This document shows positions 34,425 to 43,981 of a stretch of 53,476 bases of DNA, piece after piece. The stretch is from the NCBI RefSeq assembly GCF_900091955.1, contig NZ_FMDF01000041.1, forward strand, positions 1 to 53,476, in the 5' to 3' direction. Source of the DNA: Streptomyces sp. Ncost-T10-10d (GTDB lineage Bacteria > Actinomycetota > Actinomycetes > Streptomycetales > Streptomycetaceae). Within the stretch, counting starts at the first letter, position 1. Every line of letters starts with the position of its first letter. The position numbers and the translations under genes were made by a program. Under the pieces are notes generated by a model, which did not search any database, had not been told where the DNA came from, and saw only the letters and a list, made by a program, of their open reading frames with translations.

Positions 34425-37244
34425 CTACTTCTTGCGGCGCCGCCCACCCCCACCATTCTTCTGCGCCTTGCGCCGCTCCGCCCGAGTCAACCCGTCCGAC
34501 TCGGACGCGACCCCGCCGTCACCGTTGGAGAAGTCGCCCTCGACGACCCCGCCCTCCCCGTCCACCGTGGGAGCGGAGAAGTGCAGCCGGTCCGGTCGCT
34601 GCGGAGCATCGAGCCCCTTGGCACGGATCTCCGGACGCGCCGCCGGCACGAGGTCCTCCTTGGCGAGCGAGGTCCGCTCGGCCTCGTCCTGCACCGGAAC
34701 CTCCTCGACCTGCTGCTCGACCTGGACCTCCAGGTTGAACAGGTAGCCGACGGACTCCTCCTTGATGCCCTCCATCATGGCGTTGAACATGTCGAAGCCC
34801 TCGCGCTGGTACTCGACCAGCGGGTCCTTCTGCGCCATGGCACGGAGGCCGATGCCCTCCTGGAGGTAGTCCATCTCGTAGAGGTGCTCGCGCCACTTAC
34901 GGTCCAGGACGGACAGGACCACACGCCGCTCCAGCTCGCGCATGATGTCCGAACCGAGCTGCTTCTCGCGCTCGTCGTACTGCTCGTGGATGTCGTCCTT
35001 GATGGACTCACCGATGAACTCGGCGGTGATCCCGGCACGGTCGCCGGCCGCCTCCTCCAGCTCCTCGACGGTGACCTTGACCGGGTAGAGCTGCTTGAAC
35101 GCACCCCACAGCCGGTCCAGGTCCCACTCCTCGGCGAAGCCCTCGGCGGTCTCCTGGCGGATGTAGTCGTCGATCGTGTCGTCCATGAAGTGGCGGATCT
35201 GATCCTGCAGATCCTCGCCCTCCAGGACCCGGCGACGCTCGCCGTAGATGACCTCGCGCTGCCGGTTGAGCACCTCGTCGTACTTCAGGACGTTCTTACG
35301 CGTCTCGAAGTTCTGCTGCTCGACCTGCGACTGGGCCGACGCGATCGCCCGCGTCACCATCTTGTTCTCGATCGGCACGTCGTCCGGCACATTGGCCATC
35401 GACATGACGCGCTCGACCATCTGCGCCTTGAACAGCCGCATCAGGTCGTCGCCGAGCGACAGATAGAAGCGGGACTCGCCCGGGTCGCCCTGGCGGCCGG
35501 AACGGCCGCGCAGCTGGTTGTCGATACGCCGCGACTCATGCCGCTCGGTGCCCAGGACATAGAGCCCGCCGAGCTCCCTGACCTCTTCGAACTCCGCCTT
35601 CACGGCCTGCTCGGCCTTCTCCAGCGCGGTGGGCAGCGCGGCCGCCCACTCCTCGACGTGCTCGACGGGGTCGAGGCCGCGCTGGCGCAGCTCCGCCTCT
35701 GCGAGGTCGTCGGGGTTGCCGCCGAGCTTGATGTCGGTGCCTCGTCCGGCCATGTTCGTCGCGACCGTGACCGCGCCCTTGCGGCCGGCCTGGGCGACGA
35801 TCGTCGCCTCACGGTCGTGCTGCTTGGCGTTGAGGACCTCGTGCTGGACACCGCGCTTGGAGAGCTGCTGCGAGAGGTACTCGGACTTCTCGACCGAGGT
35901 GGTGCCGACCAGGATCGGCTGCCCCTTCTCGTGCTTCTCGGCGATGTCGTCGACGACGGCGGCGAACTTCGCGACCTCGGTGCGGTAGATCAGGTCCGAC
36001 TGGTCGGCACGGACCATCGGCCGGTTGGTCGGAATCGGGACCACGCCGAGCTTGTAGATCTGGTGGAACTCGGCGGCCTCGGTCATCGCCGTACCGGTCA
36101 TGCCGGAGAGCTTGCTGTAGAGGCGGAAGAAGTTCTGCAGGGTGATCGTGGCGAGCGTCTGGTTCTCGTCCTTGATGTCCACCCCTTCCTTCGCCTCGAT
36201 CGCCTGGTGCATGCCCTCGTTGTAGCGGCGGCCGGCGAGGATACGGCCGGTGTGCTCGTCAACGATCATGACTTCGCCGTCGATGACGACGTAGTCCTTG
36301 TCCTTCTTGAAGAGTTCCTTGGCCTTGATGGCGTTGTTGAGGTACCCGACGAGGGGGGTGTTCACCGACTCGTAGAGGTTCTCGATGCCGAGCCAGTCCT
36401 CGACCTTCGCGACACCGGACTCATGGATGGCGACGGTCCGCTTCTTCTCGTCGACCTCGTAGTCGCCGGTCTCCTCGATTCCCTTGAGCGGGTTGCCCGC
36501 CTCGCCCTTGGTGAGGCGGGTGACCAACTTGGCGAAGTCGCCGTACCACTTGGTGGCCTGGTCGGCCGGGCCGGAGATGATCAACGGCGTACGGGCCTCG
36601 TCGACGAGGATCGAGTCGACCTCGTCGACCACGGCGAAGTTGTGGCCGCGCTGGACGAGCTCGTCCGCGGACCACGCCATGTTGTCGCGGAGGTAGTCGA
36701 AGCCGAACTCGTTGTTCGTGCCGTACGTGATGTCGCAGGCGTACTGCTCACGGCGCTGGGCCGGCGTCATGTTGGCGAGGATGCAGCCGACGGTCAGGCC
36801 GAGGAACTTGTGGACCCGGCCCATCATTTCGGAGTCACGCTCGGCCAGATAGTCGTTGACCGTGATCAGGTGCACGCCCTTGCCGGAGAGTGCGTTGAGA
36901 TACGCAGGCAGGGTGCCGACCAGGGTCTTGCCCTCGCCGGTCTTCATCTCGGCCACATAGCCGAGGTGCAGGGCTGCGCCGCCCATCATCTGGACGTCGT
37001 AGTGGCGCTGTCCGAGGACCCGCTTGGCGGCCTCACGGACGGTTGCGAATGCCTCGGGGAGCAGGTCGTCCAGGCTCTCGCCGTCCGCGTACCGTTCCTT
37101 GTACTCGTCGGTGAGCGCCCGCAGCTCGGCGTCGGAGAGGTTGGCGAAGTCCTCTTCGATGGAGCTGACCTGGTCCGCGATGCGGTGCAGTTTGCGCAGG
37201 ATCTTGCCTTCGCCTGCACGCATGAGCTTGTTGAAGACGGACAC
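34425..37244 (-). CDS. secA: Preprotein translocase ATPase SecA
   Basis: This 939-residue motor drives unfolded preproteins through SecYEG using ATP. It shows the N-terminal [20 protein letters not shown], Walker A MKTGEGKT, the DEAD-like [15 protein letters not shown], the preprotein cross-linking domain, [11 protein letters not shown], the second nucleotide fold with [15 protein letters not shown], and the long helical scaffold. The GTG start is fixed by homology, with AAGGAG 10 bases upstream; the frame runs open further but into unrelated sequence. The C-terminus ends in a basic GGGGRRRKK tail with no Cys, so the zinc-binding SEC-C motif of E. coli SecA is absent. Confidence 0.97.
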   Translation of the reverse strand: MSVFNKLMRAGEGKILRKLHRIADQVSSIEEDFANLSDAELRALTDEYKERYADGESLDDLLPEAFATVREAAKRVLGQRHYDVQMMGGAALHLGYVAEMKTGEGKTLVGTLPAYLNALSGKGVHLITVNDYLAERDSEMMGRVHKFLGLTVGCILANMTPAQRREQYACDITYGTNNEFGFDYLRDNMAWSADELVQRGHNFAVVDEVDSILVDEARTPLIISGPADQATKWYGDFAKLVTRLTKGEAGNPLKGIEETGDYEVDEKKRTVAIHESGVAKVEDWLGIENLYESVNTPLVGYLNNAIKAKELFKKDKDYVVIDGEVMIVDEHTGRILAGRRYNEGMHQAIEAKEGVDIKDENQTLATITLQNFFRLYSKLSGMTGTAMTEAAEFHQIYKLGVVPIPTNRPMVRADQSDLIYRTEVAKFAAVVDDIAEKHEKGQPILVGTTSVEKSEYLSQQLSKRGVQHEVLNAKQHDREATIVAQAGRKGAVTVATNMAGRGTDIKLGGNPDDLAEAELRQRGLDPVEHVEEWAAALPTALEKAEQAVKAEFEEVRELGGLYVLGTERHESRRIDNQLRGRSGRQGDPGESRFYLSLGDDLMRLFKAQMVERVMSMANVPDDVPIENKMVTRAIASAQSQVEQQNFETRKNVLKYDEVLNRQREVIYGERRRVLEGEDLQDQIRHFMDDTIDDYIRQETAEGFAEEWDLDRLWGAFKQLYPVKVTVEELEEAAGDRAGITAEFIGESIKDDIHEQYDEREKQLGSDIMRELERRVVLSVLDRKWREHLYEMDYLQEGIGLRAMAQKDPLVEYQREGFDMFNAMMEGIKEESVGYLFNLEVQVEQQVEEVPVQDEAERTSLAKEDLVPAARPEIRAKGLDAPQRPDRLHFSAPTVDGEGGVVEGDFSNGDGGVASESDGLTRAERRKAQKNGGGGRRRKK

Positions 37245-37483
37245 TGAGGCTGGTCTCCTTGCCGGTCGGGCCTGGCACTGGGTCGTGTTATGGACTCTGG
37301 CGCGGGCACGGCAGGTGGGCCCCACCGCAACGGCCATCGTAAGCGAGGACCGCGCCGCGCCGGGAGGGCTGCCGCCGCGTCGGCTCCGTCATCCCTTCCA
37401 AGTCAACGGCCGGGAGGCTCCGAAGGTGCCGGGAAGTCCGAAAAGTGTTCGCTTCACGGCCGGCGCCTCAGCAGAATCCGTAC

Positions 37484-38059
37484 ATGGAGCCGATCACCCT
37501 CACCACCGAGCGTCTGCTGCTGCGCCCCTTCACGATCGGCGACGCGGACGACATCCACGCCGCTTGTCAGGACCCGGACATCCAGCGCTGGACGGTCGTG
37601 CCCTCGCCGTACAGCCGCGCCGACGCGGAGCTCTTCGCGGGGGAGCTGTCCCCCGGCGGCTGGCGCGACGACTCCATGTACAACTTCGCGGTGGTCCCGC
37701 GCGAGGGCGGGGCCCTGGCGGGCGCGCTCGGCATCAATCGCGGCAATCTGCCGGGCACGTACGAGGTGGGGTTCTGGACCGCCAAGGAGTATCGGGGCCG
37801 CGGCTACATGACGGAGGCCGTGCTGTCCGCCGCCCGCTGGACCTTCACCTCACTCGGCGGCGACCGGCTGGAATGGCGGGCCGAGGCCGGCAACACCCCC
37901 TCGCGTGCCGTGGCGCTTCGGACGGGATTCCGGATGGAGGGTGAGCAGCGGTCCGGACTCCTCAACAAGGGCGTCCGGCGCGACGCGTGGGTGGGGGCAC
38001 TGCTCCCGTCCGATCTCGGCCTGCCGGGCGCCCACGCCTACCTGCCCGCCACCGCCTGA
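37484..38059 (+). CDS. GNAT-family N-acetyltransferase (RimJ/RimL-like)
   Basis: This 191-residue enzyme starts MEPITLTTERLLLRPFT, the hallmark of the RimJ/RimL branch, and has the acetyl-CoA-binding loop region YEVGFWTAKEYRGRGYMTEA and the later NTPSRAVALRTGFRMEG. It should acetylate an amino group on a protein N-terminus or small molecule; the substrate is unknown. The ATG is chosen from the conserved N-terminus, and an in-frame ATG 13 codons earlier is less likely. The gene is divergent from secA with 239 bases between. Confidence 0.88.
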   Translation: MEPITLTTERLLLRPFTIGDADDIHAACQDPDIQRWTVVPSPYSRADAELFAGELSPGGWRDDSMYNFAVVPREGGALAGALGINRGNLPGTYEVGFWTAKEYRGRGYMTEAVLSAARWTFTSLGGDRLEWRAEAGNTPSRAVALRTGFRMEGEQRSGLLNKGVRRDAWVGALLPSDLGLPGAHAYLPATA

Positions 38060-38062
38060 CTC

Positions 38063-38100
38063 ACCGGCCTCTTGTCGCCGCGGGAAGCTCCACGGCCGGT
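38063..38100 (+). terminator. Possible hairpin after the acetyltransferase gene
   Basis: ACCGGCC (38063-38069) and GGCCGGT (38094-38100) can pair across 24 bases, starting just after the stop codon and ahead of the next gene. Confidence 0.35.
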
Positions 38101-38129
38101 TGTCAGTACCTCCCTCTAAGGTGCGAGGC

Positions 38130-39305
38130 ATGACGTCTGTGCCGCCTCCCGCCGTCGAACTCTCCGCCGACCAGGCGCGCAGGATCGCCCTGCGCGCCCA
38201 GGGCTTCCTGGGCGCTCCGGACCGCAGGGCCGGGGTTCCGGGCGTGTTGCGGCACCTCGGTGCCGTACAGCTGGACACGATCTCGGTGCTCGCTCGTTCA
38301 CACGAGCTGATTCCTTACGCGCGCCTCGGCGCGGTCGGCCGGCGCGTGGTCGAGGAGGCGTACTGGTCGCGTGGCCGCACCTTCGAATACTGGTCGCACG
38401 CGGCGTGCATCCTGCCGGTCGAGGAGTGGCCTCACTTCGCGTTCCGCCGCCGCGCCTACCGCTCGCGACCCCACTGGCACCACGATCTGCCGGACGGCGC
38501 CTACGAAACGGTGATCAAGCAGCTGCGCGCCGAGGGCCCACTGACGGCGACGGAGCTGGGCGGTGCGAAGAACGGCGGGGAGTGGTGGGACTGGTCGGCG
38601 TCGAAGGTCGCCGTCGAGCGCGCCCTGATGTACGGCGAGGTGGTGTGCACCGAGCGGCGCGGCTGGAAGCGGGTGTACGACCTCGCCGAGCGGGCCCTGC
38701 CCGACGCCGTGCTGCACGACGATCTGGACGACGCGGAGTGCCTGCGTCGGCTGGTCGCGCTCGCGGGGCAGTCCCTGGGCATCGGCACCCGCGCGGACAT
38801 CGCGGACTACCACCGGCTCAAGGGTGAGCAGTTCGACGCGGTGGTGGCGGACTCCGGTCTGGTGCCGGTGACGGTGCAGGGCTGGGCGAAGCCGGCCTGG
38901 GCGGACCCGGCGGCGCTGGCCTCCGAGCCGCGCGGGCGGCACCGTACGACCCTGTTGTCGCCGTTCGACTCGCTGGTCTGGGAGCGGGCACGCACCGAGC
39001 GGATCTTCGGTTTCACGCATCGTCTGGAGGCCTACGTCCCCAAGCCCAAGCGGATACACGGCTACTTCGCGATGCCGCTGCTGGCGGCCGGAAAGCTGCG
39101 GGGCCGCGTCGATCCGGCTCGCGAGGGAAGCACGCTGGTCGCGCGTCAGGTGTCCCTGGAGGGCAGGAAGGCCGTGGCGCCGATGGCCGAGGCGCTGGTG
39201 GAGGCCGCGTCCTGGGTCGGTTGTACAGATGTCCGGCTGGAACGGGTCGACGCACCGGAACTGCGCGGGCCGCTGGCTCAGGAAATCGCCCGCGCTCTGG
39301 CGTGA
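38130..39305 (+). CDS. Winged-helix DNA glycosylase, YcaQ/AlkZ-like (HTH_42)
   Basis: This 391-residue protein belongs to the HTH_42 (DUF1006) superfamily of tandem winged-helix glycosylases. It has RHLGAVQLDTISVLARSHEL with the catalytic Q-x-D at residues 47-49. The antibiotic-linked AlkZ group has Q-x-Q, while the YcaQ group has Q-x-D and excises alkylated purines and unhooks interstrand crosslinks, so the housekeeping YcaQ-like role is favoured. Other marks are WSHAACILPVEEWP and LLSPFDSLVWERARTERIF. The ATG is close behind GCGAGG and starts at the conserved region. Its immediate neighbours do not suggest a biosynthetic cluster. Confidence 0.83.
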   Translation: MTSVPPPAVELSADQARRIALRAQGFLGAPDRRAGVPGVLRHLGAVQLDTISVLARSHELIPYARLGAVGRRVVEEAYWSRGRTFEYWSHAACILPVEEWPHFAFRRRAYRSRPHWHHDLPDGAYETVIKQLRAEGPLTATELGGAKNGGEWWDWSASKVAVERALMYGEVVCTERRGWKRVYDLAERALPDAVLHDDLDDAECLRRLVALAGQSLGIGTRADIADYHRLKGEQFDAVVADSGLVPVTVQGWAKPAWADPAALASEPRGRHRTTLLSPFDSLVWERARTERIFGFTHRLEAYVPKPKRIHGYFAMPLLAAGKLRGRVDPAREGSTLVARQVSLEGRKAVAPMAEALVEAASWVGCTDVRLERVDAPELRGPLAQEIARALA

Positions 39306-39363
39306 GCACGTATTCCCGTCCCTTTACCCGGAGTAGTCCCTTCCTGTCCTGCCGTAGGACCGG

Positions 39364-40119
39364 TCATCTGATCTCCAGGATCTTCTCCCGCATGGCGTAG
39401 ACCACGGCTTCCATCCTGGAGTGCAGCTGCAACTTCTCCAGAATGTTGCGGACGTGGTTCTTCACGGTGTTCTCGGAAATGAACAGTTCCTTCGCGATAT
39501 CGCGATTGTTCATGCCCGTTGCAACAAGTTTCAGGACTTCGAGTTCCCGGTCGGTGAGGCGCGGCGCCGGCACCAGCCTGCGCTCGTCGGTCCGCTGGAT
39601 CATCGACTTGAACTCGGTGAGCAGTTTGGACGCCATGGAGGGGCTGATCTGGGACTGCCCGTCGGCGACCGCGCGGATCGCGGTGGCCACCTCGTCCGTG
39701 GAGATCTCCTTGAGGAGATAGCCGGTGGCGCCCGCCTTGATCGCGTCGTAGAGATCGGCCTCCTCGTCGCTGATCGTCAACATGATGATCTTCGCACTGG
39801 GGGCCACCTCCTTGATCGACGTGCAGGCCTCGATGCCGCCGCGCTTGGGCATCCGTACATCCATCAGCACGATGTCGGGCAGCAGATCGGCCGCCTTGTC
39901 GACTGCCTCCGCCCCGTCACCTGCCTCGCCGACGACCTGGATGTCCTCCTCCTGGGCGAGGACGATCTCCAGACCTCTGCGGAAGAGCGCGTGGTCATCC
40001 ACCACGAGGACCCGGATCGGCTCCTTGCAGGAACCACTGTCCGTGTCCGCCCTTGTATCGGCACCGGCAGCGCCGTCGGCATCACTCGCATCGCGCACGG
40101 GCCCGAAGGTGTCCGCCAT
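39364..40119 (-). CDS. NarL/FixJ-type response regulator, orphan
   Basis: This 251-residue regulator has an acidic, disordered leader of about 33 residues, a receiver domain (VLVVDDH with Asp41-Asp42, phosphoacceptor Asp87 in LMDVRMP, Lys in GYLLKE) and a C-terminal LuxR-type helix-turn-helix (LTDRELEVLKLVATGMNN, NRDIAKELFISENTVKNHV). The ATG follows AGGGGGAGGAACG, a very strong ribosome site. No sensor kinase lies beside it, so its partner is elsewhere. It is transcribed after hpf, but a strong terminator separates them. Confidence 0.93.
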   Translation of the reverse strand: MADTFGPVRDASDADGAAGADTRADTDSGSCKEPIRVLVVDDHALFRRGLEIVLAQEEDIQVVGEAGDGAEAVDKAADLLPDIVLMDVRMPKRGGIEACTSIKEVAPSAKIIMLTISDEEADLYDAIKAGATGYLLKEISTDEVATAIRAVADGQSQISPSMASKLLTEFKSMIQRTDERRLVPAPRLTDRELEVLKLVATGMNNRDIAKELFISENTVKNHVRNILEKLQLHSRMEAVVYAMREKILEIR

Positions 40120-40254
40120 CGTTCCTCCCCCTGAAGGCCATGGCCTGAAGTTCACAAACTGTCCGCCAACGGCAGTTCACAGAGCACTGGTTGGCTTGGG
40201 ACGACATGATTTCATGCCCGGACGTCGGAGCGGTGATTCCGTGGCCGCACACGG

Positions 40255-40289
40255 GTGCCCCTGGGGGCGCACAGGCGCTCCAGGGGCAC
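40255..40289 (-). terminator. Hairpin terminator after hpf
   Basis: GTGCCCCTGG (40255-40264) pairs perfectly with CCAGGGGCAC (40280-40289); the loop has a further GCGC/GCGC pairing. It begins 15 bases after the hpf stop on the minus strand. Confidence 0.8.
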
Positions 40290-40303
40290 CACAGAAGGGG
40301 GCG

Positions 40304-40993
40304 TCAGCCGCCGAGCGCACCGCCCGCGCCGCCCGCCTCATCGGCGGCCAGCGGATCGGTCCTCAGGTGAATGACACCGTAGTCATAGGCATGCCGTCGG
40401 TAGACGACACTGGGTTCCTTCGTTTCGGAGTCGACGAACAGATAGAAGTCGTGCCCGACCAGCTCCATCTCGTAGAGCGCCTGATCGAGCGACATCGGTG
40501 CGGCGACGTGCGTCTTCTCCCGCATCACCAGCGGACCCTCGCCCTGTACCTCCAGCGAGCCGAACCTGGTGGTGGGTACGGACTGAGCCGCCTCGTTCCC
40601 GACCAGATCGCCCTCGCCGTTGAACGACGCCGCGCCCGGCACGGTCTCGGCGACTTCGGCAGCGGGAATCCGGCCGTTGCCACGACGGCTGTAGCGCTTG
40701 TCGTGCTGCTTGCGCAGCCGCGCCTCCAGCTTGCCGGTGGCCAGGTCCAGCGCTGCGTACGGGTCGCCTGCGGCCGCTTCCGCCCGGATGACCGGCCCAC
40801 GCGAGCGGAGCGTGATCTCCACCCGGTCGGAACGGTCGGCCTGACGGGGGTTCGGCTCCTTGGACACCTCGACGTCGAGGCTGATCACCTTGCCGTCGAA
40901 CTTCTGGATCTTGTCCAGCTTCAGCTTTTCGGCCACGTGCTTGCGGAACCGCTCGGGCACCTCGGTCTTGCGGCCCTTGACGACGATGTCCAC
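40304..40993 (-). CDS. hpf: Long-form ribosome hibernation promoting factor
   Basis: This 229-residue protein binds the 30S subunit and drives formation of inactive 100S ribosome dimers under stress or stationary phase. The N-terminal domain (VDIVVKGRKTEVPERFRKHV, VEITLRSRGPVIRAE, DPYAALDLATGKLEARLRK) is followed by a linker and the dimerising C-terminal domain (PMSLDQALYEMELVGHDFYLFVDSETKEPSVVYRR), which makes it the long form. The GTG is set by homology and a GGAG site 6 bases upstream. Confidence 0.95.
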   Translation of the reverse strand: MDIVVKGRKTEVPERFRKHVAEKLKLDKIQKFDGKVISLDVEVSKEPNPRQADRSDRVEITLRSRGPVIRAEAAAGDPYAALDLATGKLEARLRKQHDKRYSRRGNGRIPAAEVAETVPGAASFNGEGDLVGNEAAQSVPTTRFGSLEVQGEGPLVMREKTHVAAPMSLDQALYEMELVGHDFYLFVDSETKEPSVVYRRHAYDYGVIHLRTDPLAADEAGGAGGALGG

Positions 40994-41315
40994 GCAGAAC
41001 TCCGTTCCCGGATCACTCCGCTCAGCGGCGGAGCATCTCCCTTTTGCACCAGGCCCCGGTGGTGGCCGGAGCCGCGGACTCGGTGACTTCCACCTCCTCC
41101 TCCCCCATCGGCAGGGTCTCCACCCCACCGAATCTTCTGCATCTGGACTACCGGTGAGTTACCTGCCCGAAACCTGGCGGTGCATTCATCGAGGTCCGGC
41201 ATTCACCATTCCTCACAACCGAACATAGCCTGCCTGGCCTGATGTCGGCACCCGCTACTCGCACGTACCTCCGTTCAGGTCTTTTTACCCACTCACCACC
41301 TGCAACGATGCAAGT
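40994..41315. other. Intergenic region upstream of hpf
   Basis: No gene is visible in these 322 bases. It must hold the hpf promoter unless there is read-through from comF. A hairpin, CTCCGC (41016-41021) with GCGGAG (41028-41033), lies in the presumed 5' leader a few bases before the hpf ribosome site. No clear stress-sigma promoter could be assigned. Confidence 0.45.
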
Positions 41316-42044
41316 TCACTGGCAGTTCCGGTTTATTTCGAAGGCCGGCGGAGATACTGCGACAACCGCCGCCTGCCCGCTGCCGGACAGGGCACCCGTG
41401 CGCCCGTCCGCTGCCCCGATCGCCCGGGCCGCCTCGGCCAGCGAGGCACCGGTCGTCAAAACGTCGTCCACCAGCACTACCCGTCCGGCCCCAAGCAGCC
41501 GTTCGCCCCCGGCCACGACCTCCAGTGCCCCCGCAAGATTCGCCTGCCTCTGCCGGGCTCCCAGTCCCGCCTGATCAGCCACCGGGCGCCGCTGCCGAAG
41601 CACCGCGACCACCCGGGCACGGGTTCCTCCGCGCCGCAGTTCACCCGCGGCGGCCAGCGCGATCCGGCGCATCGGATCATGCCCCCGTGCCGCCACGGCC
41701 CGCCGCGTCGACGGCACAGGTACGAGCAGAACCGGGCCGCTGACACCCACCTGCCCCGCCCCGGCCTGTACCGCCCCCGCCAGCGCCTTGCCGAGCGCCC
41801 CGGCCAGCCCCAGTGCGCCCCGCTCCTTATGGGCCAGGAGCACCGCACGTACCGCGTTCTCGTACGCGGCGGCCGCATGCACCACTGACAGGCCCGCAGG
41901 CTCCGGCACGGGCCTGACCCGGCGCGGCGCCTTGCCGTAAAGCTCCGCACGGCATTCCGCGCACAGCTCCGTACGCGTACTGCCGCAGCCACCACAGGAC
42001 ACCGGCAGGACCAGCCCGGAGATCTCCCGCCACCATCCCCGCAT
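41316..42044 (-). CDS. comF: ComF family phosphoribosyltransferase-like protein
   Basis: This 242-residue protein has an N-terminal zinc-ribbon-like cysteine set (PVSCGGCGSTRTELCAECRAEL) and a C-terminal phosphoribosyltransferase domain with the PRPP loop VVLVDDVLTTGASLAEAAR and VLLVPVPSTRRAVAARG. ComF proteins assist DNA uptake in naturally competent bacteria; in streptomycetes the role is unproven. The ATG begins MRGWWREISGLVLPV; earlier in-frame codons add unrelated residues. It follows lpqB by 71 bases on the same strand. Confidence 0.9.
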   Translation of the reverse strand: MRGWWREISGLVLPVSCGGCGSTRTELCAECRAELYGKAPRRVRPVPEPAGLSVVHAAAAYENAVRAVLLAHKERGALGLAGALGKALAGAVQAGAGQVGVSGPVLLVPVPSTRRAVAARGHDPMRRIALAAAGELRRGGTRARVVAVLRQRRPVADQAGLGARQRQANLAGALEVVAGGERLLGAGRVVLVDDVLTTGASLAEAARAIGAADGRTGALSGSGQAAVVAVSPPAFEINRNCQ

Positions 42045-42115
42045 GACTCCACTGTGCCCTCCCCGAAGGGGCCGGGCCACCCCTGTGGAAAACGCGGAAG
42101 CGGTCCGGTGGGGTC

Positions 42116-43981
42116 TCAGCCCGGGTAGACCAGCGACGAGCCTTCCTTGACCACCGTCTGCCAGTTGTCACCCGGCGACAGCTTCACTATCCCGTCGCTC
42201 GACGTGGCCGCCATCAGCGGCAGTTGCTCGTCGTCCGCCGCCGCGACCGACGACACCTGGTTCACACCGGGCAGAACACCCGATGCGGCCGTCGAGCCGT
42301 CCGCCTGCACATAGCGCACCTGTTGCACGCCGCCCTGCTCCTTGCCGACCACCACGAGACGGCTCCGGCCCGACCACGACATCGCAGTCACATCCGTCAG
42401 CTGCGGTGCGGCCTGTCGCAGCTCCACCACCGAGACCTTCTGCTCCGCCTCCGGCCCGCGCCGCTCGATCCGGCCGATCTTCAGCGTGTTGTGGCCGTCC
42501 TGAGTCACCAGGAGGGCGATCCGCACGCCGTCCGCGGACATCCGCAGCGCCTCGATCCGACCGCCGTCCAGGCTCGGCACGGTGACCTCCTGCGGCTTGC
42601 CGGCACCGCCGGTCAGCCGCAGCAGTCTGCGGTTGCCGGGATCCCGGTCGGCCACCCAGAGGTCGCCCCGACCGTCCCAGCTCGGCACCGACAGGCGGTC
42701 GTTCGGGTTCTGGGCCTTGCTGGTCACCGCAGCCGCAGGAAGCTCGCCGTCCGAGACAATGGACGACACGTAGAGGGCCTTCCTGTCGCGCGAGACCGCC
42801 GCCGCCCGCTGCTCGTCCCTGGCCACACCGACCGCCCCCATCCGCACCGGTCCGTCGCCGAGCGGACCGGACACCACCTCCGGGGTGCCACTGCCCTTGG
42901 CGCTGCCAGGAATTCGCTCCACATGCCCCTTGGCATCGACGAAGTACTGGCTGTCCGGCCCACTCGACGAACCGTCAGGGGCGAACTCCTCCGCCTGATC
43001 CGTCCCGAGGACGCACAGCGGAGAGCCGTCGGAGCGCTGCAGTTCTACCTGCCCGACCCGTGCGGACGTCAGGTCCCTCAAGGTGTAGAGGACCTGCGAG
43101 GCCATCATGCGGCAGGAACGCTGTCCGACGCCGTCCGCCTTCTTGTTGAGCGGGACCTTCAGTACGTTGCGGTCGTCGGGCGCCAGCGAGGTGACTCCCT
43201 TCTTCAGCGCCGTACCCGCGGGGAAACGGGAGTCGACCACCGGCCGCAGCCAACTGGTCGGCCCTGCCAGGATGCTGCGGACCGCCTGTGTCACGGTGTC
43301 CATCCCCGTGACAGGGTCCGTCCGGCTGCGGAGATAGACGGGGTCGGCGACCAGGGTCGACTGCTCCGACGGCCGCCCCGCGGCGAAGTAGTACTTGTCC
43401 ACAGAACGGTAGAGACGCTTGAAGTCCGACTGTCCGAGCAGAAGGCCGTCCGGCACGAGGTCGATGCGCCACTCCTTGCCCTCCGGTCCGTTCTCCTTCA
43501 CCAGATGCAGGGACTCGTTGTAGTCCGTGGGCGCGAGTGGCTGATAGGCGCTCTGGGCGTCGACCGTTGCCACCTTCTCACCGGTCAGGGTGTACGTGAT
43601 CTCCGTGATGCCGGGGTCGCTGTCGCGGAATGGGCGGTCGCTCCGGTTCGGCGCCTTGGTGAGCACCGTCGTGAACGCGCTCGGCTTCCAGGTACTGGCT
43701 GCCTTCCTCGTCAGGTACTTGCGGGTCGTCCTGAAATCCGAGTCATCACTCGTCATGGACTCCAGGAAGCCGTCGACGACCTCGTTGGGGGTGGCGTTGT
43801 CACGCGGCGCCACGGCATACACCTGCACCTGGGAGTCACCGGGCTGCGAGGCGTCGACAGCCTTGACATCCCCGGTGACGGGCATCGAGCCGCACGCGGA
43901 CAGCAGCACGACACCGCATCCGAGCAGCGCGAACAGCCCCAGCACACGTCCTTGGCCGTCCCTACGACGGTCAGTGCCCAC
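42116..43981 (-). CDS. lpqB: Lipoprotein LpqB, partner of the MtrAB two-component system
   Basis: This 621-residue lipoprotein sits outside the membrane and, in mycobacteria, interacts with the extracellular part of MtrB to tune MtrA phosphorylation. The signal peptide ends in lipobox LLSAC (Cys30). A GerMN-like domain follows (VDGFLESMTSDDSDF, NKKADGVGQRSCRMMASQVL), then a beta-propeller-like C-terminal half with repeated strands such as DGRGDLWVADRDPGNRRLLRL. The GTG start has GGGGGGA upstream and overlaps the mtrB 3' end by 11 bases, indicating coupled translation. The upstream open frame is only mtrB antisense-phase sequence. Confidence 0.94.
   Translation of the reverse strand: MGTDRRRDGQGRVLGLFALLGCGVVLLSACGSMPVTGDVKAVDASQPGDSQVQVYAVAPRDNATPNEVVDGFLESMTSDDSDFRTTRKYLTRKAASTWKPSAFTTVLTKAPNRSDRPFRDSDPGITEITYTLTGEKVATVDAQSAYQPLAPTDYNESLHLVKENGPEGKEWRIDLVPDGLLLGQSDFKRLYRSVDKYYFAAGRPSEQSTLVADPVYLRSRTDPVTGMDTVTQAVRSILAGPTSWLRPVVDSRFPAGTALKKGVTSLAPDDRNVLKVPLNKKADGVGQRSCRMMASQVLYTLRDLTSARVGQVELQRSDGSPLCVLGTDQAEEFAPDGSSSGPDSQYFVDAKGHVERIPGSAKGSGTPEVVSGPLGDGPVRMGAVGVARDEQRAAAVSRDRKALYVSSIVSDGELPAAAVTSKAQNPNDRLSVPSWDGRGDLWVADRDPGNRRLLRLTGGAGKPQEVTVPSLDGGRIEALRMSADGVRIALLVTQDGHNTLKIGRIERRGPEAEQKVSVVELRQAAPQLTDVTAMSWSGRSRLVVVGKEQGGVQQVRYVQADGSTAASGVLPGVNQVSSVAAADDEQLPLMAATSSDGIVKLSPGDNWQTVVKEGSSLVYPG

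Noticed and set aside
34374..37247. About 950-codon open frame opposite secA
   Set aside because: Antisense shadow of secA, rich in Leu/Val/Asp/Arg without any family signature.
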